Positions 22,166-34,044 of a DNA stretch of 64,000 bases are shown one piece after another. The notes beneath the pieces were generated by a model. It saw only the letters and a list, made by a program, of their open reading frames with translations. It searched no databases and was not told the origin of the DNA. Both the position numbers and the translations under genes were made by a program. Position 1 is the stretch's first letter; each line of letters opens with the position of its first letter. Source of the stretch: Jaltomata sinuosa (taxonomy: Eukaryota; Streptophyta; Magnoliopsida; Solanales; Solanaceae); assembly GCA_003996215.1 (NCBI GenBank), contig QJPP01000001.1:868001-932000 (forward strand), read 5' to 3'.

Positions 22166-22567
22166 TAGTAGATAGGAGCGTGGTCAGTTTGAATTAGTTT
22201 TTGATCAAAATTAAAATTAAATTAATTTAATTAATTTTTAAATTTTTAAACCCAAATTAAATTAAATAAATAAAAAATCATCGATTTGATTCTTATCGGT
22301 TTGGTTCGATTTTTTGATTTTTAACTAATGATAAATTGATAATAATACAAAAAATAACAATGGCCAAAAGGCTTGCCTAAATACAAGTCCTAATAACGCC
22401 AATTAAGAAAATGTCTTTAACAAGTCTATTTTGTTTGGTATTGCAAATAATAATTTTGTCTCTTTGAATTTGTGAACCAAATGTCAAAATAATAAGTATT
22501 AGTAGTACTGTCTATAGGATAAAAATCACAAATAGATATTTTATGGGGAAGCAATCACCAAGAAAAC
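22166..22567. other. AT-rich DNA with CGGTTTGGTTCG-type repeat remnant
   Basis: TATCGGTTTGGTTCGATTTT (about 22297) is a phrase common in plant hAT-like MITEs. A matching type of phrase occurs at about 36645-36800, so the LARD complex may sit inside one such element. No gene. Confidence 0.4.
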
Positions 22568-23851
22568 TGTTATACCCCATTTTAACCGAGGTCGAAACGG
22601 TGTACAACGTATTGGAACTTCTAAATTGATTAAAAGGAAGTCGCCACCTAATTATTCTTACGGTGAATTAGGACACCTATAATTGACTACGCGATTAAAA
22701 AAATAAAGACTTCATTTTAAAGGTCTACTAAACTTAAGATTCTAAGTAAGGGTTCTAATTATCCTAAAGGGAAGGGGTTAAGCATCCTTTAAGATCCGCC
22801 AAAGATTGCGGTTAACCGGCTAAACTTAGGTTAATCTAATTAAAATCACTAAAATAAACCAATTTTAAACTCAAAGAAATTTTCGTCTTAAACCTTCTTT
22901 AAAACAACTATAATTTATGCTCAACAAACTCCATTTTAAAACATCAAAAAAAAAAAGCCGTTTTTAAACCCTAAGAAATCTGAAATGAGGCCAAATAACT
23001 TTGACGAAAAGATCCATTAATACTTAAACCTTAATAGTAAATTAATTTTTTGCAACCTAAGAAATGTAACAAAACCTAAACACAAGATGTTATTCTAGGC
23101 GTTTCCAAGTCAAGTAACTATGCTCAGTCTACCCCTTAAAAGGACGAGGTGCGAACGAATATATCTCAATATTATCCTAATTGATTTACATGAATCCAAA
23201 CATAAACAAGACAAGTATTGATACAAAACATAAAAATAACAATGTGCCAAAACGTTAGCCAAAAGGTAACAACATATATAGGTCTATGCAAGAATATAAA
23301 AAGCTCTAAAAGTGCAAGAGGGAGCAAATGGATTCTTTTTCCGGAATGGGTAGCCCACTAGAGATGAACGTATGACGAGCGCGGCTCTGATTTGGACAGA
23401 GATGGAGCGGTATTTCAACTCCAAATACGCTCCCGAGTGTACATGTGCAAGAATAAAGAAAGGCAAAGGATTAGGATAGACTTTGATCTTATTAAGAAAT
23501 AACAAAAAATAGAGAAACAAAAACAGCATATAATCCAATATCCTTTAATCAACTTTCAAAACTTAAGCATAGGCAAAAGCGAAAGCAAAATAAGCCAATA
23601 ACCATCACATAATTCAAACGTTTTAGGTAATTCAAATAAGCTAAACACACTCTAAATTTGTGAATTGCATTCACGCCTAAACGAATAAGCATGAGTTATA
23701 ACCAATACATTTATATAACGGGACAACTTAAACACCTTATAGACATGATTTCTAAGGCATCGTTTCGACCTAAAACTCATAACAAACATTCGAATAGAAT
23801 AGTGAATACTTTCTTATGGTCGTTCGTCAATTAATCCAATTCTGCCTAAGA

Positions 23852-24100
23852 ATGACGGTTTGAGTGACGGTCCGTCACATGTGTGACGGTCCGTCACCCC
23901 CACCGTCGCACCATGGCAGCCAAGGAAGGCGACGCCACTGCCTCAACGTGACGGTTTGAGTGACGGTCCGTCACATGTGTGACGACCCGTCACCCCCACC
24001 GTCGCAACATGGCAGTCAAGAAAGTAATGCCACTGTCTCAACGTGACGGTCTGAGTGACGGTCCGTCACATGTGTGACGGTCCGTCACATCGACCGTCAA
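23852..24100. repeat. TGACGGTCCGTCA palindrome cluster 1 (left LTR)
   Basis: Three blocks, each with TGACGGTT or TGACGGTC and then two 13-bp palindromes TGACGGTCCGTCA separated by CATGTG. Between them sit spacers with CACCGTCGCA and CATGGCAG. TGACG is the core bound by plant TGA-type bZIP factors. The same cluster in the right LTR is at 32317-32566. Confidence 0.88.
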
Positions 24101-24718
24101 GATGGTCTGTGTGCCCATGCAATCTTTTTACATTAAAAAGACTTCAACACCATAATCACCTCGATGAAACATGACTCGGAGCTAAACATAATACGTCTTT
24201 TAACCTCACTTTTATCATATTTTTATAGCTAAACTAGGTAAAAACTATTCATGGCAAATAATCTTCTTAAGCAAGCAAATTCTTACCAAAAAAAGAGACA
24301 AACAAAAGAGTGAACAACATAGTTAAATCGCAGATTCGACAAACTTCATTCTTAACAAACTACAGCCAACCTTTTATGGTCCTAATTAATCCATTTACAT
24401 GCTTATTTTCTTATGAAAAAGCTGAAGATAAAAACGGACCAACAGGAAACATTACACATAAATTATGCAAGAACACTTATACATACATTTCTTGGAATAA
24501 AAATAAAAGGGTAGGAGGGGACGGATGCTGACCTTGTGTGGAGCAGCGGACTAAGGCGTTCTTGACCACGAATCCACACTCGAAACTCGATGAAACAAAA
24601 CAACAGATGCTATGAGAACTCTAGAACCAAAATACGAAATTCAAGCAGCCGTTCAAAGAAAACTTTAAGGTGGTTTTTATAGCTGAAAAACTCCTTTAAA
24701 ATGCTCTCCAACCCTTGG

Positions 24719-24726
24719 TATTTATA
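24719..24726 (-). promoter_or_regulatory. TATA box of the left LTR
   Basis: The minus strand reads TATAAATA in a CCCC...CC context, a canonical plant TATA box, with a second TATAAAAA at about 24674-24681. It lies about 1.3 kb after the LTR start, leaving roughly 2.1 kb as R-U5. Confidence 0.6.
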
Positions 24727-25359
24727 GGGGCTAAGCTAGGGTTCATGGGGAGATTTTTGGGCGGGAACTTGGGTGAGATTTTGAGTTTGAAACTTTTAGA
24801 GAGTTGTGACAAACTTACACGTTTTTGGCCTCTGATTTTCTCTGCCATGGCCACGTTTTTGCCAAGGTGAATTAAAGTTCTCCTCAAAATGGTGCAACTC
24901 CTCTTGGTACCAGAGGATTCTCAAAGATTTTGGTATAAAAATGGGAAGTCTCTTTATGTCCATGCCAAGAAAGGACGGAGAGAGGGATTGCTTTGCTCGG
25001 AATGGAGCATGCAAGCTTTTTGAGATTAGCTTGGCTGGATGAACCTTGTCACAAATGGAGGAAAAAGCCAAAAGACTCCTCTGCCATGGTGCAGAGGAAG
25101 AGAAACGATGGAAAGGGAAAGGAGAGAGTGAGGAGCGGCTGGTGCAAACCAAGCATGCTTTAGGGTTTCAAAGGGTATGTTAGGTATTTTAGGTAGCTTA
25201 AGTGAGGGTATTTTTGGTAGTTCAAGCAAACAGGGGTGAGTTGGATTTTGACCGGCAAATGGGGGACTGACACGCGGCGAGGAGGAAGTTGGGTGTGTGC
25301 AAGATGTGTGAGGCACATGGAAAGCGTGTGCTATAGGTGTGTTTGTGACTGTTGGTCGC

Positions 25360-25390
25360 TTACGTGGCGCTTACGTGGCATCCACGTGGG
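25360..25390. promoter_or_regulatory. Triple ACGT-core (G-box/ABRE) cluster, left LTR
   Basis: TACGTGGC at 25361-25368, TACGTGGC at 25372-25379 and CCACGTGG at 25382-25389. ACGTGGC is the abscisic-acid response core and CACGTG the G-box, both bound by bZIP/bHLH factors. It lies upstream of the TATA box on the minus strand. The right LTR has the same at 33824-33855. Confidence 0.6.
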
Positions 25391-25580
25391 TTAAAACGTA
25401 TTCCATTAAAATAAAATATATGATTAAAAGATAATTATAAAAATATTAGGCAAAAATCAATATCGTAGGAATTACGATAACGTTTATAAAAGTTACAAAA
25501 TCAAAAGAAATATTCATAGGAAATGCAAGCAAACACGGAAACGGAAGGAAAAACGAAAAAAAAAAGATTCTGCTTAAGAG

Positions 25581-25826
25581 TGACGGCTTGAGTGACGGTC
25601 CGTCACATGTGTGACGGTCCGTCACCCCCACCGTCGCCCCATGGCAGCAAGGAAAAGCAATGCCACTGCCCCAAGGTGACGGTCTGGGCGACGGTCCGTC
25701 ACATGTGTGACGGTCCGTCACATTGACCGTCAAGGTGGTGGCGAGAAGGCAGTGCTACTGCCTTAAGTTGACGGTTTGTGTGACGGTCCGTCACATGTGT
25801 AACGGTCCATCACATTGACCGTCAAG
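25581..25826. repeat. TGACGGTCCGTCA palindrome cluster 2 (left LTR)
   Basis: Three more blocks of paired palindromes, the last decayed (AACGGTCCATCA). Cluster 2 lies in U3, upstream of the TATA box. Cluster 1 is downstream, in R-U5. The right-LTR copy is at 34045-34290. Confidence 0.88.
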
Positions 25827-26020
25827 GTGGTGACGACCTCCGTCCTTTGCTAAATTAAAAATAACGAGCACGCGGCTAGATTTAAAAATAATAACAATAA
25901 TAAAGTAATAATAATAATAGTAGTTGTTTAAGTATAATAAAAATAAATAAAAAATATTATTAATTTAGAAGCTCGAGAAAATAAAAAGGGCGAAAGGAGG
26001 GTCAAAATTGGGTGTCAACA

Positions 26021-26038
26021 GCTTGTCCCTCTTTGACC
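26021..26038 (-). other. Polypurine tract of the LARD
   Basis: The minus strand reads GGTCAAAGAGGGACAAGC immediately before the LTR start TGTTGACA. It primes plus-strand synthesis in reverse transcription and fixes the LTR edge at 26020. Confidence 0.8.
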
Positions 26039-26232
26039 GGAGACGATGTAAGAGTTTCTGGGCAAAGAAGTTGACGTAGTAGCCAATTTTGTCCTGACCA
26101 ACAAATACGATCATGAAAGGGTTTAAGAAAATATATGCGCCGGATAGGTAACAGGGTAGAGGGTTTTAAAAAAGATCAAGAGATCGATGTGAAATGTTTT
26201 GAAGATTATGGCCGAACTTTGGTTTCTAAGTT

Positions 26233-26277
26233 GCCTACATATCTCGGGTTGCACGAGAATCAGGCCAAATGTAGTTC
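26233..26277 (+). other. Structured hairpin motif 1
   Basis: GC CTACAT (26235-26240) pairs with ATGTAG (26269-26274). Inside is a second hairpin TCTCG/CGAGA. After it comes the conserved unpaired phrase ATCAGGCCAA, then GTAGTTC. Compare motifs 2 and 3: the outer stem changes on both sides together. The copy in the truncated unit is at 34697-34741. Confidence 0.55.
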
Positions 26278-26811
26278 GGAGGTTATGATGAGACTGGATT
26301 GCAAGATTTGTAAAGAGAACGAAGAAGAAGGGCTGAAAAAGTTATAAAAGCGGTGAGAGTTCGAGTGTAGATCCTTGACCTTTGTTGGGAGTCCGATCGA
26401 CATTCCCAACAAATTGCCCCAGTTCACTGCTTAGATGAAGTTCCACGTTGCGCTATGTTTCTTGTTGCTGCATGTGGGTTGTACTTTCTGCAAAGTCTTA
26501 ATAAAATTGTTAGCAAATAAAGCGTGAAATATAATAAATATCTTACGACAAAGATCAGAAGAAAGAGGTATCCATTCTGAACTGGTGCTAAGTCAAATGT
26601 GCATTTATTTCTTTTAACATTAAATAATTGCTTTTAGATTATGCGCCCGCAAAATCTAAGTAATAACGTCAGCAATACAAAGCGCGATTTTCAAGAAATT
26701 TAAAAGATAGCATGCGGTGCTTGATAAGTAATAAATAAAAATAATGCATTGCGAGATGTGCAATAATAAGCGGGCGAGCATAAATATTTAACTGAAAGAG
26801 GATAAGCTTAA

Positions 26812-27200
26812 AAATGTCCTATTTGAGGGTGGACAAACCCAGCATATCCTATTTTGGGGTGGATGAACCCGTTGTGTTCTATTTTAAGGTGAACGAACCT
26901 AATGTGTCCTATTTTAGGGTGGACGAACCCAATGTGTTCTATTTTAGGGTGAACGAACCCAACGTGTCCTATTCTAGGGTGGACGAACCCAATTTGTCCC
27001 ATTTGAGGGTGGACAAACCCAAGGTGTTCTATTTTAGGGTGAACGAACCCGACGTGTTCTATTTTAGGGTGAACGAACCCAATGTGTTCTATTTTAGGGT
27101 GAACGAACCCAATGTGTCCTATTTTAGGGTGGACGACCCAATGTGTTCTATTTTAGGGTGAACGAACCCGATGTGTCCTATTTTAGGGTGGACGAACCCA
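26812..27200. repeat. 30-bp tandem array, about 13 units
   Basis: The unit holds CCTATTTTAGGGTGGACGAA and CCCAATGTGT, alternating GTGGACGAA with GTGAACGAA. The unit is a multiple of three and stop-free, so decapeptide-repeat frames run along both strands (27145 has a 29-bp unit that breaks them). The second copy is at 35276-35665. Confidence 0.92.
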
Positions 27201-27439
27201 ATATATGATGCAAACTTATAAAGATAAATATTGGTGCGGTGCAGAAAGCTTAATGCGATGCTTGATTTGCGATTAGCTAATATTCATGTTGCAATGCAGA
27301 AAGCTTGGTGCGGTGCCTTTACAATAATGGACATCATGATGCGGTGCAGTGAGCTTGGTGCGGCGCTCTTAAAATAATAAATATGCAAGGTGCGGTGCAG
27401 CAAGTTTGGTGCAGTGCCTTCATAGTTGCGAATATTTAT

Positions 27440-27905
27440 AATACAATATGGAGAGATTGGTATGATGCCTTTGCAGTAGCAACATCCATGCGAACATTCA
27501 TAATACAATATGGAGAAATTGGTATGATGCCTTTGCAGTAGCAACATCCATGCGAACATTCATAATACAGTATGGAGAAATTGGTATGATGCCTTTGCAG
27601 TAGCAACATCCATGCGAACATTCATAATGCAATATGAAGAGATTGGTATGATGCCTTTGCAGTAGCAACATCCATGCGAACATTCATAAGGCAATATGAA
27701 GAGATTGGTATGATGCCTTTGCAGTAGCAACATCCATGTGAACATGCAATATGAAGAGATTGGTATGATGCCTTTGCAGTAGCAACATCCATGCGAACAT
27801 GCAATATGAAGAGATTGGTATGATGCCTTTGCAGTAGCAACATCCATGCGAACATTCATAATGCAATATGAAGAGATTGGTATGATGCCTTTGCAGTAAC
27901 AACAT
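27440..27905. repeat. 62-bp minisatellite, about 7.5 units
   Basis: The unit contains GATTGGTATGATGCCTTTGC, AGTAGCAACATCCATGCGAA and CATTCATAATACAATATG. Two units lack the 12-14 bp CATTCATAATG part, giving shorter 48-50-bp units near 27740-27830. The right LARD copy (35903-36091) keeps only about three units. Confidence 0.92.
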
Positions 27906-28841
27906 CCAATGAGTGCTCCAAAAAAATATTTAATCAAATGCCTTTGTAGTAATATGCTGAAATGCATAGTGCTTGGTGCGATGCATTATTTAAAGTGCGA
28001 TGCTTTGATGAAAATTTACTGTAAATCAAAATTCTGTACTCAAAGAAAATTTATGAAATACAACATTCAATTTGCGTCATCCTTTGTGTGCGTTATCATT
28101 CCAAAATTAGCCTCTGCATCACTCAAAGAAAACTTGTTAGTATAAGATGAAATGGTTGCCTTGCATTGAACTTTGAAGCTTTGACTATGAATCTGCGCTT
28201 CTCGTTGCTATGGCACTGCAGCAATTTGATGAGCGAATATGATTTTTGATCTTGACTTCTGCTTTGTTGAATAAACGTAGGGCATTTGCAAGGCTGTCCC
28301 AGTTTTGGCATTGTTGAATGCTTCAAATCGGTCTGCCATTATAGTTTTCTCTTGACGCAGATTCATAGCCAAAACAATGTTCAATGCTAGGCAACCTCTA
28401 AAGAAAATATAAAGCTGCTTTAAAAAAAATAAAAATATTAGCGCATGAAAATAGGAAGTAAATACATAAAGTATTTGATAAATTTGATAAGCTGTGATTT
28501 GCTTACGTAGAAGCTCTAAGATAAAGGGATGACTTAAATCGCAGAATGAGTGAATGAAAATCACTTATTTGGCTCTAACGCTCGAATTTTTAACAAAATA
28601 AAAGCAAACTAATTTGGAATAGCATGCGCAATTCGAAGAAGGCTGACTTATGTTGAACAACAAAGCCTTTTTGACTTGATCTTCATCCCTTGCGAACTCT
28701 GGTAAATTCCAAAACTTGCCCCAGTCTAAAGATATTTTGATGATGACGCCATGATTGCATGCTAAAAATTCTGGTGCAATATCAATCTTTTCTGGGGAAA
28801 ACTAAAATTTTATAATAAAGAGACCGAGCCTTATGTAGGCT

Positions 28842-28887
28842 GCCTACGTATCCTGTGTCCGACAGGAAATCAGGTCAAACGTAGTTC
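28842..28887 (+). other. Structured hairpin motif 2
   Basis: CTACGT (28844-28849) pairs with ACGTAG (28879-28884). The inner hairpin TCCTGT/ACAGGA has the loop GTCCG. The unpaired phrase AATCAGGTCAA follows. It is preceded by GACCGAGCCTTATGTAGGCT. Confidence 0.55.
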
Positions 28888-28950
28888 CAATTACACGCAA
28901 AAGAAATATTAAAAAAAATGCCCCAATATGACCGAGTCCCTATATGGGCT

Positions 28951-28990
28951 GCCTACATATCCGCCAAGGAAATCAGGTCATGTGTAGTTC
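28951..28990 (+). other. Structured hairpin motif 3
   Basis: CTACAT (28953-28958) pairs with GTGTAG (28982-28987), using one T-G wobble. The inner stem is weak (TCC/GGA). The phrase AATCAGGTCA is kept. It is preceded by GACCGAGTCCCTATATGGGC, similar to motif 2. Confidence 0.5.
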
Positions 28991-29974
28991 TGCTTACAAA
29001 ATATACAAAAGATTGAATCGTTTAAGTTCGCAAAAGTACATAATTGATCCCAAAAGGTACTACCCAAAAACTAACTATTCTATTACACGCTTCCTGAAGG
29101 CTAATGTCAGAATAGACATGCAAAAGGCTAAGGGTAGATTATTTAAACATGTGATGCTTGAGAAGAAATCAAAGGATTGAGTCTTATAAAGAATATATTA
29201 AAGACGAATTTGATGACGAGCGTGAGATTAAAATAATTGAAAAGGAAACTAGACGCACGAGGATTGAACTATGAAAAATTGAACGATTGCAAATGACTCT
29301 GAGTTGGCGGGTCGAGAATAATGTCGATCAATTGAAGACCTATGAGATGCCTCGACTTGCATGCCAAAACTTAGAAATAAAAGGTGCGAAAAGATTAATT
29401 TTAAAAGCTCAAAAATAGGAACGACACAAGCATTTTGAATGAATGATAAACTCTAAAGAAGTATCAATTTTGGAAAGTCGTTCTTGCACAAATTAGATGG
29501 AGACGATCGAGCAAATGTCGACGAGTGCTATTTGATAGATTGCGCAAATAAATTTGGACATCTACCAATTTAAGAAGCCACAAATGGCACAGGGATTAAT
29601 TAAAGATTGGAAGAATTTGAGAGCATAAGTAGAAGTTCATGACGTAGATCGGGAGCTAAATAGATTCTACGAAGCATGAAACTAACGGGATAAATATTCT
29701 GTCATTAGAAACAGAAGATTAAACCCGTAAAGGAGAGACTTGAAAAAGCTTGAGAAAGTAGAAATCTAGAAACTTTGAATTTTGACACGAGTCTTTTAGA
29801 CGAGCGGAATGAGGGAGTAAGAATTTTGAAATAACTAAGGCAAATTTGATTTAAAGAAGATTATACCCTAAACGGGAGGAGAAATTAATTGAGAACCCTA
29901 AAAACTTGAGCGAGCCTAGGATAATGATTCTAAACGGCGCTCTAAATTCTTTAAAGTGCGCTAAGCGCGGAAAG

Positions 29975-29989
29975 ATTAATAATAATAAC

Positions 29990-30030
<41 letters not shown>

Positions 30031-30062
30031 TAATAATAATAATAATAATAACAATAATAATT
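29975..30062. repeat. AAT/AAC microsatellite
   Basis: About 28 trinucleotides of AAT with occasional AAC. Long Asn (plus) or Leu/Tyr (minus) frames here are artefacts of the repeat. Confidence 0.97.
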
Positions 30063-31010
30063 GTGAACATGTAAAAAAAAATGCAATAGACAATTAAATA
30101 AAGTGATAAATAAATGTAAATCACTATTCTTTAAATAAAGAAAAACAAAGATAATGTTAGTAAATATCAAGTAAAATCATGTAGCAAATAAATTCATATA
30201 AGGCACGTAGCAAGTAAGCGAGCAAACGATTCGCATAACATAATAACGCGTCCTAATATACATGTGCCTCTTTATGCCAGAGGTAGGCCTAACGCGTATT
30301 TAAAAAATAAATGTGTCACAATATGTCATTCTTTGCTCTTTTAATTAATTAAACAAATCTTATCCTCAAAATAAATAATAAAAATAGCTTTAAGCTGTAT
30401 TATATGTCAAAAAATACAATAATTAATTTAGAGCAAACGATCCATATTTAGGCACAATCATTTTTCAAATAATGCAACATATAAATGATAAGTGTCACTC
30501 GGGGTTGTAAACCCACTCGGACATTTGGGCGAGGTTGACTAATGAACTTAATATACCAAGTATATTAAGCCTCCTAAGTTTCATGATGCATGTACCTAAA
30601 ATAGGTGTTGGCTTAGCTCTATCTTAGGTGAACTAAGATTTGGATAGACCCGGACTTGAGATTTTCCTATTTGAAAAGGTACGTGGTTACACGGTAGTAA
30701 AACTATCCGCTCGCTCCACGCATGCACCGATTCTCTAAATATAAGGTGTTTGAAAGAATTTCGGAGAAGTGAAAGGACACAACTCGCGTGTACAATGTGT
30801 GTGAAAGTGTCAAGTTTACAAAAGTGGAGGAAATATGAACGGAATGACAGTTTAAATAAAGCGGTAACACGTAAGGCAATTTAGATAAAATAATAGCAAA
30901 TAAACAATTTATATCACATAAAATAAATAAAACTTCAAGCAATTAAGGTAAACAAACAAATACAAAGTGCTTTAATTATTAACCTAAGTTTATTATGGTT
31001 TAGAACCTAA

Positions 31011-31030
31011 TTCCCCAGCAGAGTCGCCAA
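31011..31030 (-). other. Primer-binding site of the LARD
   Basis: The minus strand reads TTGGCGACTCTGCTGGGGAA, 2 bp inside the LTR end. The TGG start and position fit a tRNA 3' end. Which tRNA was not settled. Confidence 0.65.
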
Positions 31031-32316
31031 GCTGTTATACCCCATTTTAACCGAGGTCGAAACGGTGTACAACGTATTGGAACTTCTAAATTGATTAAAA
31101 GGAAGTCGCCACCTAATTATTCTTACGGTGAATTAGGACACCTATAATTGACTACGCGATTAAAAAAATAAAGACTTCATTTTAAAGGTCTACTAAACTT
31201 AAGATTCTAAGTAAGGGTTCTAATTATCCTAAAGGGAAGGGGTTAAGCATCCTTTAAGATCCGCCAAAGATTGCGGTTAACCGGCTAAACTTAGGTTAAT
31301 CTAATTAAAATCACTAAAATAAACCAATTTTAAACTCAAAGAAATTTTCGTCTTAAACCTTCTTTAAAACAACTATAATTTATGCTCAACAAACTCCATT
31401 TTAAAACATCAAAAAAAAAAAGCCGTTTTTAAACCCTAAGAAATCTGAAATGAGGCCAAATAACTTTGACGAAAAGATCCATTAATACTTAAACCTTAAT
31501 AGTAAATTAATTTTTTGCAACCTAAGAAATGTAACAAAACCTAAACACAAGATGTTATTCTAGGCGTTTCCAAGTCAAGTAACTATGCTCAGTCTACCCC
31601 TTAAAAGGACGAGGTGCGAACGAATATATCTCAATATTATCCTAATTGATTTACATGAATCCAAACATAAACAAGACAAGTATTGATACAAAACATAAAA
31701 ATAACAATGTGCCAAAACGTTAGCCAAAAGGTAACAACATATATAGGTCTATGCAAGAATATAAAAAGCTCTAAAAGTGCAAGAGGGAGCAAATGGATTC
31801 TTTTTCCGGAATGGGTAGCCCACTAGAGATGAACGTATGACGAGCGCGGCTCTGATTTGGACAGAGATGGAGCGGTATTTCAACTCCAAATACGCTCCCG
31901 AGTGTACATGTGCAAGAATAAAGAAAGGCAAAGGATTAGGATAGACTTTGATCTTATTAAGAAATAACAAAAAATAGAGAAACAAAAACAGCATATAATC
32001 CAATATCCTTTAATCAACTTTCAAAACTTAAGCATAGGCAAAAGCGAAAGCAAAATAAGCCAATAACCATCACATAATTCAAACGTTTTAGGTAATTCAA
32101 ATAAGCTAAACACACTCTAAATTTGTGAATTGCATTCACGCCTAAACGAATAAGCATGAGTTATAACCAATACATTTATATAACGGGACAACTTAAACAC
32201 CTTATAGACATGATTTCTAAGGCATCGTTTCGACCTAAAACTCATAACAAACATTCGAATAGAATAGTGAATACTTTCTTATGGTCGTTCGTCAATTAAT
32301 CCAATTCTGCCTAAGA

Positions 32317-32566
32317 ATGACGGTTTGAGTGACGGTCCGTCACATGTGTGACGGTCCGTCACCCCCACCGTCGCACCATGGCAGCCAAGGAAGGCGACGC
32401 CACTGCCTCAACGTGACGGTTTGAGTGACGGTCCGTCACATGTGTGACGACCCGTCACCCCCACCGTCGCAACATGGCAGTCGAGAAAGTAATGCCACTG
32501 TCTCAACGTGACGGTCTGAGTGACGGTCCGTCACATGTGTGACGGTCCGTCACATCGACCGTCAAG
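32317..32566. repeat. TGACGGTCCGTCA palindrome cluster 1 (right LTR)
   Basis: Same organisation as 23852-24100 in the left LTR. Confidence 0.88.
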
Positions 32567-33183
32567 ATGGTCTGTGTGCCCATACATTCTTTTTACATTA
32601 AAAAGACTTCAACACCATAATCACCTCGATGAAACATGACTCGGAGCTAAACATAATACGTCTTTTAACCTCACTTTTATCATATTTTTATAGCTAAACT
32701 AGGTAAAAACTATTCATGGCAAATAATCTTCTTAAGCAAGCAAATTCTTACCAAAAAAAGAGACAAACAAAAGAGTGAACAACATAGTTAAATCGCAGAT
32801 TCGACAAACTTCATTCTTAACAAACTACAGCCAACCTTTTATGGTCCTAATTAATCCATTTACATGCTTATTTTCTTATGAAAAAACTGAAGATAAAAAC
32901 GGACCAACAGGAAACATTACACATAAATTATGCAAGAACACTTATACATACATTTCTTGGAATAAAAATAAAAGGGTAGGAGGGGACGGATGCTGACCTT
33001 GTGTGGAGCAGCGGACTAAGGCGTTCTTGACCACGAATCCACACTCGAAACTCGATGAAACAAAACAACAGATGCTATGAGAACTCTAGAACCAAAATAC
33101 GAAATTCAAGCAGCCGTTCAAAGAAAACTTTAAGGTGGTTTTTATAGCTGAAAAACTCCTTTAAAATGCTCTCCAACCCTTGG

Positions 33184-33191
33184 TATTTATA
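33184..33191 (-). promoter_or_regulatory. TATA box of the right (5') LTR
   Basis: TATAAATA on the minus strand, same as the left LTR. As this LTR is upstream of the complete internal region, this is the promoter expected to drive the element. Confidence 0.6.
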
Positions 33192-33823
33192 GGGGCTAAG
33201 CTAGGGTTCATGGGGAGATTTTTGGGCGGGAACTTGGGTGAGATTTTGAGGTTGAAACTTTTAGAGAGTTGTGACAAACTTACACGTTTTTGGCCTCTGA
33301 TTTTCTCTGCCATGGCCACGTTTTTGCCAAGGTGAATTAAAGTTCTCCTCAAAATGGTGCAACTCCTGTTGGTACCAGAGGATTCTCAAAGATTTTGGTA
33401 TAAAAATGGGAAGTCTCTTTATGTCCATGCCAAGAAAGGACGGAGAGAGGGATTGCTTTGCTCGGAATGGAGCATGCAAGCTTTTTGAGATTAGCTTGGC
33501 TGGATGAACCTTGTCACAAATGGAGGAAAAAGCCAAAAGACTCCTCTGCCATGGTGCAGAGGAAGAGAAACGATGGAAAGGGAAAGGAGAGAGTGAGGAG
33601 CGGCTGGTGCAAACCAAGCATGCTTTAGGGTTTCAAAGGGTATGTTAGGTATTTTAGGTAGCTTAAGTGAGGGTATTTTTGGTAGTTCAAGCAAACAGGG
33701 GTGAGTTGGATTTTGACCGGCAAATGGGGGACTGACACGCGGCGAGGAGGAAGTTGGGTGTGTGCAAGATGTGTGAGGCACATGGAAAGCGTGTGCTATA
33801 GGTGTGTTTGTGACTGTTGGTCG

Positions 33824-33855
33824 CTTACGTGGCGCTTACGTGGCATCCACGTGGG
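33824..33855. promoter_or_regulatory. Triple ACGT-core cluster, right LTR
   Basis: Two TACGTGGC boxes and one CCACGTGG, as in the left LTR. Confidence 0.6.
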
Positions 33856-34044
33856 TTAAAACGTATTCCATTAAAATAAAATATATGATTAAAAGATAAT
33901 TATAAAAATATTAGGCAAAAATCAATATCGTAGGAATTACGATAACGTTTATAAAAGTTACAAAATCAAAAGAAATATTCATAGGAAATGCAAGCAAACA
34001 CGGAAACGGAAGGAAAAACGAAAAAAAAAGATTCTGCTTAAGAG

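Larger units (their letters stand above)
22568..26020 (-). repeat. LARD 3' LTR (left copy)
   Basis: 3,453 bp, nearly identical to 31033-34484. Its inner end TGTTGACACCC abuts the polypurine tract. It holds palindrome clusters, ACGT boxes and a TATA box, listed separately. Small open frames inside it (for example 24796-25316) recur in the other LTR only because the copies are young. Confidence 0.9.
26021..31032 (-). mobile_element. LARD internal region, non-coding
   Basis: 5,012 bp with no retroviral protein domain in any frame. It contains three structured hairpin motifs, a 30-bp tandem array, a 62-bp minisatellite and an AAT microsatellite. The conserved non-coding character fits LARDs, where the internal RNA is thought to serve packaging or priming. 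Confidence 0.8.

Noticed and set aside
24796..25316. Frames of 96-118 codons conserved between the two LARD LTRs
   Set aside because: The conservation only reflects two LTR copies that are about 99.8% identical. They run opposite in phase to any known element protein and hold no domain.
27440..27905. Regular 62-bp repeats that could look like a CRISPR array
   Set aside because: The whole unit is conserved, with no variable spacers, and the DNA is plant nuclear. It is a minisatellite.
29851..30170. Long Asn, Leu and Tyr frames on both strands
   Set aside because: Produced by the AAT/AAC microsatellite; no other coding sign.
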